The position numbers were made by a program, and so were the translations under genes. DNA of 5,357 nucleotides, taken from Bryobacterales bacterium. Its GTDB lineage: Bacteria > Acidobacteriota > Terriglobia > Bryobacterales > Bryobacteraceae. Of this stretch, positions 1 to 4,305 are shown one piece after another; the first letter of the stretch is position 1; each line of letters opens with the position of its first letter. The notes under the pieces were generated by a model. The model did not search any database. It saw only the letters and a list, made by a program, of their open reading frames with translations, and was not told the DNA's origin. The DNA lies in assembly GCA_003132905.1 (NCBI GenBank), contig PKZC01000314.1, positions 39,933 to 45,289 on the forward strand. Direction: 5' to 3'.

Positions 1-155
1 AACACGTGCACGCCCCGATAGCGCTCCTGAAATTTGGGCGCAGTGTCGGGATAATCCTCGGTAATGGTGGGGTTCATCATCTCGCCCAAGGTTATCGACA
101 TGCCTTTGGCGATGGCTGCGGCAGATCCGAACGCTTCAGAGATTTTAGAGGCCAT
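1..155 (-). CDS. nuoI: NADH-quinone oxidoreductase subunit I-like protein, N-terminal 51 codons (partial)
   Basis: Reading leftward from the ATG at 153-155, the product begins MASKISEAFGSAAAIAKGMS and continues with a TLGEMMNPTITEDYP segment and then PKFQERYRGVHV before the window ends. A short N-terminal helix followed by a (T/L)xxxxxxPxxTxxYP segment and an F-x-x-R-(Y/F)-R-G-x-H-V motif is the characteristic start of NuoI. This is the peripheral-arm complex I subunit that carries two 4Fe-4S clusters and passes electrons from NADH towards quinone. The CxxCxxCxxxCP cluster motifs would come just beyond the edge, so the key residues are not visible. There is no strong Shine-Dalgarno before this ATG; an upstream ATG at 166-168 is in another frame and soon hits a stop. 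It lies 65 nt downstream of the thioredoxin-like gene on the same strand, so it may be the tail of that operon or start its own transcript. Confidence 0.72.
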   Translation of the reverse strand, partial: MASKISEAFGSAAAIAKGMSITLGEMMNPTITEDYPDTAPKFQERYRGVHV

Positions 156-220
156 TTGGAAATTTCATTATCGCAGGTCTTGCTGTTTCAGGTCCCAGAC
201 CGGGCCTAGTTCTTGGAGCC

Positions 221-709
221 TCAACCAGCTTTCCATTCGGGCACGTGATCTTCGGGGCCGAACGGGGAAACACCCGCGCGCACGCCCATTTCTTCAAAAT
301 CGCGTTTCGAGAATCCGTTAAAAGACCGTGAGACAGTGCCGTCGCGCTCCAACAAAAACAGCGATGGAACCGAAGTGATTCCGTAGGCGTTGCTGGCGGG
401 ATAATCTTCGCTCGCGAGATCCAGCAGCGTCGAAAACGTAACCCCGAAGCGCTGCAGGAAGCCGCGCGTTGCGTCGGCATCGTCCTGCGAAATCCCGATT
501 ACCTGCAGCGTCTTGTTTGCGGCCAGGCGATCCAAATAAGGAGCGGTGAGCTGGCAAACCGGACAACTGATTTTGAAAAATGCCAGAAGCGCGGGGCCGC
601 CGGCCAAAATATCTTCCAGCGTTCGGGCGGAACCGTCCAAGCCCGTCAACCGGAAGGAAGGTGCTTTTGCGCCCGCCGCCACTAGAACTTTCTTGCGACG
701 GCCGAACAT
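221..709 (-). CDS. Thioredoxin-fold (redoxin/TlpA-like) protein with CPVC motif, cytoplasmic
   Basis: This 162-residue protein has the thioredoxin-like order of elements. An APSFRLTGLDG strand, typical of AhpC/TSA-redoxin proteins, lies at about 16-26. The strand PALLAFFKISC leads into the active-site motif C49-P-V-C52, and the cis-proline sits in TSVP at P115, followed by the SLFLLERDG strand. Two resolving cysteines make a thiol-disulfide oxidoreductase or a TlpA/ResA-like reductase more likely than a one-Cys peroxiredoxin. TlpA/ResA proteins are usually exported and membrane-anchored, but this one starts MFGRRKKVLVAAG with no signal peptide or membrane helix, so it probably works in the cytoplasm. 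The start codon lies 10 nt after the stop of the STAS gene, which implies co-transcription. The substrate is unknown. The fold and CXXC motif are secure; the exact reaction is not. Confidence 0.85.
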   Translation of the reverse strand: MFGRRKKVLVAAGAKAPSFRLTGLDGSARTLEDILAGGPALLAFFKISCPVCQLTAPYLDRLAANKTLQVIGISQDDADATRGFLQRFGVTFSTLLDLASEDYPASNAYGITSVPSLFLLERDGTVSRSFNGFSKRDFEEMGVRAGVSPFGPEDHVPEWKAG

Positions 710-719
710 GCCTGGCCGC

Positions 720-1127
720 CTAGGCGTTTTCCTTCTGCTGCTGGACGAAACTCAGAATATCGAAATGTTTGATTTCGCGATCGGGGAAGAAGCTGTTTAT
801 GGCTTCCTGCTCTTCATTGAAGATCTGAAACACGGTGGATAGCTTAGTAAGCAGCACCAGCTCCAGATTCCGGCGGTTCAGATTCGACAGCTTGAGCGTG
901 CCGCCGGCCTTTTGCAGCGCCATATGGCAGATCACCATGGTTCCGAGGCCGGTACTATCGATATACTCAACATCCTTCAGGTTCAGAAGTTGTTGCAAGT
1001 GCCCCGCGGCGGTTTCGGTATTGACTCTTTCGCGGAGGTCCGAAGCTCCGCCAACCGCCAGCTTCCCGCTCAGGTCGAGGATTCTGACGCCTTCTTTATC
1101 GCGAGACGCAATGTCAAGGTGGGCCAT
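720..1127 (-). CDS. STAS-domain protein, anti-sigma factor antagonist type
   Basis: This 135-residue single-domain protein matches the SpoIIAA/RsbV-type STAS fold. It has an N-terminal beta strand pair (VRILDLSGKLAVGGASDL, 14-31), a central LLNLKDVEYIDSTGLG segment (47-62) with the conserved D57-S58, and a C-terminal helix ending near FNEEQEAINSF (103-113). In the family, Ser58 would be phosphorylated by an anti-sigma-factor kinase (RsbW/SpoIIAB type). The unphosphorylated form sequesters that kinase and frees a sigma factor. Residues 114-135 form an extra tail (FPDREIKHFDILSFVQQQ and so on) beyond the usual domain end. The gene begins 4 nt after the histidine kinase stop and is followed within 10 nt by the thioredoxin-like gene. 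No RsbW-like kinase or PP2C phosphatase is in the window, so its partner must be elsewhere. A weak TAGG lies 3 nt before the ATG. Confidence 0.88.
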   Translation of the reverse strand: MAHLDIASRDKEGVRILDLSGKLAVGGASDLRERVNTETAAGHLQQLLNLKDVEYIDSTGLGTMVICHMALQKAGGTLKLSNLNRRNLELVLLTKLSTVFQIFNEEQEAINSFFPDREIKHFDILSFVQQQKENA

Positions 1128-1131
1128 GTAC

Positions 1132-2622
1132 CTAGTGTACCCGCTCGCTGACGGAGGCCGGGATCTCCGCCGGTATGTTGGCTGGCGGCGTGGTGGTCCA
1201 GCGCCCAGCCGGTAGAAGCACCATGAACCGCGTGCCTTCCTTGAGCGTACTTTCCACCGTCACCGCTCCGCCATGCGCTTTGGCGATCCAGGCGACGAAG
1301 CTGAGGCCGAGCCCGAGGCCTTTTTCCGCATCCGCCGAGGGTACCCGATAGAAGCGGTCGAAAATATGCGGCAAGTGGGTGGGCGAAATTCCAACGCCCG
1401 TGTCTTCGACAATCAGCTTCACGTGATCGAAGCCGGGAATCAGGCTAACCTTCACCGAGCCGCCGGCAGGCGTGTATTTAATGGCGTTTCCCAAGAGATT
1501 TGAAAGCAGCCGTTCGATCTGAATACGGTCGGCGCTCATGGTGCAGTTGGCGGGTACGGTGGCAGAAAGACGGACGCCTTCGGCTTCAGCGGGAATCTGG
1601 TGCTGGTCTACTAAGTCCGTTACCAGGTCGGCCAAATCGATCTCGGTCTTTTGCAGCGCCAGCTGCCCGGATTCGGCTTGCGAGAGCATCAGGAGCGCGC
1701 GAACAATGTTGGAGAGACGTTCCACGCCTTCCAGAGCATCGGCCATGGCATCGCGATATTGCTCGACGGTCTCGGCTGTAAAAAGCGCTACTTCCAGCTG
1801 CCCGCGAACCACGGTAAGCGGCGTGCGCAACTCGTGCGAAACGTCGGTCGAAAACTGGCGGATCTGCTCGAAAGAAAGATTCAGGCGCGTCATCATGTGA
1901 TTGAACGCTTCAATCAGCCGGTCTAGTTCGTCACCGGCATCGCGCTGAGGAATCTGCACGTCGAGATTGGAGTGCGTGATGTGCTGCGCGGCGTCGGCCA
2001 CGGAATTCACCGGGTCGAGCGCGCGGCCCGCCAGGAACCAGCCCAGAACGCCGCTGAGCACGATAACCAGCGGCACCCACGCGAAGTAATCCCAGGTAAA
2101 ATTCCGGATCACTTTGTCGTTGTAATCGATGGCGCGCCCGATGGCCAGGTAATATTTGTGCCCGTCGTGATCCACCCATAGGCCGGAACGAATCATGTAG
2201 GGAACGCCGCTGGGATCTTTGCGCTCGCGGATGGCCGGCTTACCGGACTGCAGGATCTCGCGAATTTCAGACGGCGGATCGATCCCGAGCGAGTCATAGA
2301 TATCGGAGTGCTGCAGAGCGTGGCCTTGGGTATCGGCCAGCATGTAGACCCGCTGCACGCGCCGGACGGTGAAGCTTTCATCCGGATCCTTCTCGTCGTA
2401 AAACCAATTCGGGCCTTCCGGGCCGGTGCGCAAATAACCCTTGGCCGCGCCCCATTCTTCGTCCAGGACGTTTTCCATCTGGTTCTGAAAAGTGCCGCTC
2501 AATATCTGGCGGAACAGCATGCCAAGCAAAACCAGCAGGATGGTAAAGAAGATGACGTAACTGAGAGCCAGGCGGAAGCGAAGGCCGCGCGTCCATCCCA
2601 GAGCCTTGCCAGGGGTAATCAT
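1132..2622 (-). CDS. Membrane sensor histidine kinase (HAMP-HisKA-HATPase, CusS-like layout)
   Basis: This is a 496-residue inner-membrane kinase with all catalytic boxes present. TM1 lies at about 17-37 (YVIFFTILLVLLGMLF). An extracytoplasmic sensor region of about 140 residues follows, with no cysteines and no family I recognise. TM2 is at about 180-199 and a HAMP linker at about 198-250. The dimerisation/phospho-acceptor helix carries FSTDVSHELRTPLT with H263. The ATP-binding domain has the N box LLSNLLGNAIKYTP (N375/N379), G1 DTGVG (D407), F box IFDRFYRV and G2 GLGLGL (435-440). A Pro-rich tail follows from about 471. The overall plan resembles heavy-metal-type sensors such as CusS, but the signal cannot be read from the sequence. 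It starts 13 nt after the response regulator stop, so the two are a cognate pair that would autophosphorylate at His263 and transfer to Asp51 of the regulator. The stop lies 4 nt before the STAS start. Confidence 0.95.
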   Translation of the reverse strand: MITPGKALGWTRGLRFRLALSYVIFFTILLVLLGMLFRQILSGTFQNQMENVLDEEWGAAKGYLRTGPEGPNWFYDEKDPDESFTVRRVQRVYMLADTQGHALQHSDIYDSLGIDPPSEIREILQSGKPAIRERKDPSGVPYMIRSGLWVDHDGHKYYLAIGRAIDYNDKVIRNFTWDYFAWVPLVIVLSGVLGWFLAGRALDPVNSVADAAQHITHSNLDVQIPQRDAGDELDRLIEAFNHMMTRLNLSFEQIRQFSTDVSHELRTPLTVVRGQLEVALFTAETVEQYRDAMADALEGVERLSNIVRALLMLSQAESGQLALQKTEIDLADLVTDLVDQHQIPAEAEGVRLSATVPANCTMSADRIQIERLLSNLLGNAIKYTPAGGSVKVSLIPGFDHVKLIVEDTGVGISPTHLPHIFDRFYRVPSADAEKGLGLGLSFVAWIAKAHGGAVTVESTLKEGTRFMVLLPAGRWTTTPPANIPAEIPASVSERVH

Positions 2623-2635
2623 ATGGAGTGTCTAA

Positions 2636-3340
2636 TCATGTGGCCTGTTCGACCGCCGTCTCCACAGCCTTTTCGGGAGTGTCCAGCATATAACCGATGC
2701 CGCGCACGGTGTGGATCATCTTGACGGTAAATTTGTCGTCGATCTTGCTGCGCAGATGCCGGATGTACACGTCGACAATGTTGGTGAGGCCGTCATAATC
2801 CATGTCCCATACATGTTCGACGATCATAGTGCGGCTCAGCGGGCGGCCGCGATTGCGCATCAGATATTCGAGGATGCTGAATTCCTTGGGCGCCAGCTCG
2901 ATGTTTTCGTTCGAGCGCGTTACCTTGCGGCGGATGCAATCGAGCAGTAAATCGCCTACCTGCAATCGTTCCGGCATGGGCTGGCCGCGCCGCAAGCGCG
3001 CTCGCACGCGAGCCAGAAGCTCGACGAATGCAAACGGCTTGACCAGGTAATCGTCAGCGCCGAGCTCCAGACCTTTCACCTTGTCGTCCAGAGTGTCGCG
3101 GGCGCTCAGGATTAGGACAGGCGGGCTGGACTTGCGATTGCGAATCTTCTGCAGTACGGTGAGGCCGTCCATATCGGGCAGCATGAGGTCGAGAATGATG
3201 AGGTCATACTCAGCGCCATGCACCAGATCGACGGCGGTAGCGCCGTTTCCTGCGACGTCGACGGCATAGCCTGCGCTTTCCAGACCGCGGGACAAGAAGT
3301 CCTGAATCCGTTTTTCGTCCTCAACAACCAGTATTCTCAT
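2636..3340 (-). CDS. OmpR/PhoB-family response regulator (CusR-like)
   Basis: This 234-residue two-domain regulator begins with a receiver domain at 1-118. It has the acidic pair E7/D8 in VVEDEK, phospho-acceptor D51 in IILDLMLPDMDG, the switch Ser79 and K101 in LVKPF. The C-terminal winged-helix DNA-binding domain spans about 125-220, with LAPKEFSILEYLMRNRGRPL, a recognition-helix region TNIVDVYIRHLRSKID and the terminal hairpin TVRGIGYML. The stretches DTLDDKVKGLELGADDYL and VWDMDYDGLTN closely follow the pattern of CusR/CopR-type regulators. That suggests, but does not prove, an envelope or metal-related stimulus. It is the first gene of the leftward run and lies upstream of its cognate kinase. 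No clear Shine-Dalgarno precedes the ATG, but MRILVVEDE is the standard receiver start. Such regulators commonly autoregulate, and the divergent intergenic region to its right is the obvious place for binding sites. Confidence 0.95.
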   Translation of the reverse strand: MRILVVEDEKRIQDFLSRGLESAGYAVDVAGNGATAVDLVHGAEYDLIILDLMLPDMDGLTVLQKIRNRKSSPPVLILSARDTLDDKVKGLELGADDYLVKPFAFVELLARVRARLRRGQPMPERLQVGDLLLDCIRRKVTRSNENIELAPKEFSILEYLMRNRGRPLSRTMIVEHVWDMDYDGLTNIVDVYIRHLRSKIDDKFTVKMIHTVRGIGYMLDTPEKAVETAVEQAT

Positions 3341-3406
3341 AGGTTTGGGCCAGTCACAGCACTGCGGCGATCTATATCTCTATTAAACCACTGCATGTTG
3401 AAAGGA

Positions 3407-3435
3407 TGTAGAGCGGGGCAACGGAAAGTGGTCAA
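3407..3435 (-). promoter_or_regulatory. Possible sigma70-type promoter for the response regulator operon (weak)
   Basis: Read on the minus strand, TTGACC (3435-3430) matches the -35 consensus at five of six bases. It is followed 17 nt later by TCTACA (3412-3407), which matches the -10 consensus at only three of six. The predicted leader would be about 60 nt. An alternative AT-rich -10-like element, TTTAAT at 3387-3382, has no convincing -35 partner. This is the best candidate visible, but it is weak. Confidence 0.28.
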
Positions 3436-3440
3436 AAGCG

Positions 3441-3453
3441 TCTCACGGTGAGA
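3441..3453. repeat. Perfect inverted repeat TCTCAC-G-GTGAGA, candidate operator
   Basis: Two six-base arms separated by one base form a perfect palindrome in the short divergent region between the response regulator and the first lipoprotein gene. The right arm runs into GAGAGG (3450-3455), the best ribosome-binding site for the lipoprotein. The element lies 6 nt upstream of the TTGACC -35-like box used for the opposite direction. It could be a protein-binding site controlling one or both genes, or a small RNA hairpin masking the ribosome-binding site. The symmetry is directly visible; the role is inference. Confidence 0.4.
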
Positions 3454-3465
3454 GGCTAGGTGCGA

Positions 3466-3789
3466 ATGAAAAGGTTGGTCGGAGTTAGTGTCGTTGCGAT
3501 CGGATTGGTTGGTATATTGGCGTGCAGCCGCCAGGACGCCGATCGTGCCCGGTCCGAGAGCCGTGAGGCGCAGGACAAAGCGCAGCGGCAGCTGGAAGAA
3601 ACCAAAGATAAATTGCGCCACGAGTTAAAGCGCGCCGACGATCAGACTCGCGAAGATCTGGACAAGGCGCGCGACCAGGTACGGCATGCGTTGAGCCAAT
3701 CGGAGCGCGATGCCGAGCACGCCCGGGATAAACTGCGCGAGCGTAAAGACCAGCACGAAAAAGACCAACACGAAAAAGAGGATCAATAA
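3466..3789 (+). CDS. Small lipoprotein with charged hendecad-repeat helix
   Basis: Function not recognised. The 107-residue product starts MKRLVGVSVVAIGLVGILAC, a lipoprotein signal with a slightly unusual lipobox (I-L-A-C, Cys20); Ser at +2 would favour the outer membrane by the E. coli rule. The rest is almost entirely D/E/K/R/Q/H with scattered Ala and Leu. From residue 37 it repeats every 11 residues with the pattern D-(K/Q)-x-R-x-x-L-x-x-(A/S/T)-x; Leu43, 54, 65 and 76 are exactly 11 apart. That spacing predicts a long right-handed or slightly twisted amphipathic helix of the LEA/apolipoprotein-like or hendecad coiled-coil kind. The C-terminus carries two DQHEK copies (95-104). A GTG at 3460 is an in-frame alternative start with GAGAGG 4 nt upstream; I prefer the ATG because MKRL is a normal lipoprotein n-region. 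It is divergent from the two-component operon and convergent with the next lipoprotein gene. Confidence 0.75.
   Translation: MKRLVGVSVVAIGLVGILACSRQDADRARSESREAQDKAQRQLEETKDKLRHELKRADDQTREDLDKARDQVRHALSQSERDAEHARDKLRERKDQHEKDQHEKEDQ
3748..3777 (+). repeat. Two tandem 15-bp units within the lipoprotein 3' end
   Basis: GACCAGCACGAAAAA (3748-3762) is followed directly by GACCAACACGAAAAA (3763-3777), differing at one base. Each encodes DQHEK in frame. The unit is a recent-looking duplication and a potential slippage site that would change the length of the tail by five residues without breaking the frame. Confidence 0.7.
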
Positions 3790-3843
3790 GCCCAAGCCCT
3801 AGGCCCTCGAATCCGAACTTGAACAGGGTTTGTGTGGAGTTCC

Positions 3844-3862
3844 TCCTGCGGTTTCCGCGGGA
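3844..3862. terminator. GC-rich hairpin between convergent genes, possible weak terminator
   Basis: TCCTGCGG-TTT-CCGCGGGA can fold into an eight-pair stem with one G-T wobble and a three-base loop. It sits between the two convergent stops (3789 and 3870), as expected for a shared terminator. The T-run after it on the plus strand is only CTTTGG and there is none on the minus strand, so it is not a textbook intrinsic terminator. Confidence 0.35.
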
Positions 3863-3869
3863 CTTTGGT

Positions 3870-4142
3870 TCAGTGGTCCTGCCGGGCCTTCTCGCGGTCT
3901 TCCTTTTCCTTTTCTTTCCAACCTTCGGACGCTTTGCGGGCGCCCTCTTGCAACTGACGCCCCGCAGCGGCGGCGGCCTTTTCGGCGTGCTTGGCCGCTT
4001 CGTGGGCGGCTTCGCCAACTTTATACGCCGCGGAGTTCCGGTCGCGTTCTTCACGTTCCCGCTGCGCGTCCCGCTCGCGTTGGCTGGTGCAAGAGCAGGC
4101 GCTCAGGCTCAGCAAGGTCAGTAAGGCTAGTTGGAACCGCAT
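3870..4142 (-). CDS. Small lipoprotein with Ala-rich, LEA-like helix
   Basis: Function not recognised. From the ATG at 4140-4142 the product is 90 residues and begins MRFQLALLTLLSLSAC, an excellent lipoprotein signal (L-S-A-C, Cys16; Ser at +2 would favour the outer membrane). A very hydrophilic Arg/Glu linker (about 20-36) is followed by an Ala-rich helix at 38-81. This divides into four 11-residue units with Ala at position 1 of each, hydrophobic residues at position 5 (V42, A53, L64, W75) and mostly Glu at position 7. The last units end in a Lys/Glu/Asp/Arg tail. The pattern is like group-3 LEA or YtxH-like amphipathic helices, but no family assignment is claimed. In-frame GTG (4145) and TTG (4151) codons lie just upstream; the ATG is preferred because GAAAG precedes it and the signal peptide is then of ideal length. 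The gene is convergent with the other charged lipoprotein gene. Confidence 0.75.
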   Translation of the reverse strand: MRFQLALLTLLSLSACSCTSQRERDAQREREERDRNSAAYKVGEAAHEAAKHAEKAAAAAGRQLQEGARKASEGWKEKEKEDREKARQDH

Positions 4143-4151
4143 CACTTTCAA

Positions 4152-4157
4152 TATAGC
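4152..4157 (-). promoter_or_regulatory. Possible -10 box close to the lipoprotein start
   Basis: On the minus strand TATATT lies about 9 nt before the preferred ATG of the Ala-rich lipoprotein and matches the -10 consensus at five of six bases. No convincing -35 box lies 16-18 nt upstream. If used, the transcript would start almost at the ATG, giving a nearly leaderless mRNA. Confidence 0.25.
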
Positions 4158-4241
4158 GGTTCCGATTGTTACAATTGACGCCCCTTTGCTTGGTACTAGG
4201 AGTTCTTATTAATTTAGCGGCACTTTCGGACTCGAGTTTCG

Positions 4242-4269
4242 CTGACAAAATGCTTAAACGAAGTATAAT
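4242..4269 (+). promoter_or_regulatory. Strong sigma70-type promoter for the S53 peptidase
   Basis: CTGACA (4242-4247) differs from the -35 consensus at one base. It is followed after 16 nt by a perfect TATAAT (4264-4269). Transcription would start near 4276, giving a leader of about 30 nt that contains the GAGGA ribosome-binding site. This is the best promoter match noticed in the window and is positioned exactly as needed for the downstream gene. Confidence 0.75.
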
Positions 4270-4296
4270 ACACGTTACTTTATCTTTGGCATAAGC

Positions 4297-4301
4297 GAGG
4301 A
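4297..4301 (+). promoter_or_regulatory. Ribosome-binding site deciding the GTG start of the S53 peptidase
   Basis: GAGGA at 4297-4301 lies 4 nt before GTG 4306-4308. The competing TTG at 4303 would leave only one base of spacing, and an in-frame TAA at 4255-4257 rules out much longer N-termini. The GTG also gives a good signal peptide. Confidence 0.65.
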
Positions 4302-4305
4302 CTTG

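Larger units (their letters stand above)
4143..4305. other. Divergent intergenic region, comparatively AT-rich
   Basis: This 163-nt stretch separates the start of the Ala-rich lipoprotein from the start of the S53 peptidase. It holds the peptidase promoter and ribosome-binding site, a small inverted repeat ATTGT-T-ACAAT (4165-4175), an eight-base palindrome ACTCGAGT (4230-4237), and a minus-strand TATATT box close to the lipoprotein start. No open reading frame of its own is convincing. Its base composition is clearly lower in GC than the flanking genes, as is usual for promoters in such genomes. Confidence 0.6.

Noticed and set aside
717..726. Ten-base perfect palindrome CGCCTAGGCG at the STAS stop codon
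   Set aside because: About five ten-base palindromes are expected by chance in a window of this size, and this one spans the stop codon inside an operon.
2308..2724. Plus-strand open frame opposite the kinase and regulator junction
   Set aside because: It is antisense to strongly conserved kinase and regulator sequence and has no sensible product.
3371..3383. Direct repeat TCTAT-ATC-TCTAT upstream of the response regulator
   Set aside because: A five-base repeat in AT-rich intergenic DNA is weak; its spacing of 8 differs from the 10-11 nt expected for OmpR-family binding sites.
3485..4054. Long minus-strand open frame (189 codons) across both lipoprotein genes
   Set aside because: It is Arg/Pro-rich low-complexity, has no recognisable domain, and overlaps two better-supported genes with clear lipoprotein signals; GC-rich coding DNA often leaves such antisense frames open.
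4165..4175. Inverted repeat ATTGT-T-ACAAT as an operator
   Set aside because: Arms of only five bases in AT-rich DNA are not rare, and it does not overlap the well-supported promoter.
4198..4202. AGGAG resembling a Shine-Dalgarno in the intergenic region
   Set aside because: No start codon follows at suitable spacing and no open frame begins there, so it is probably chance.
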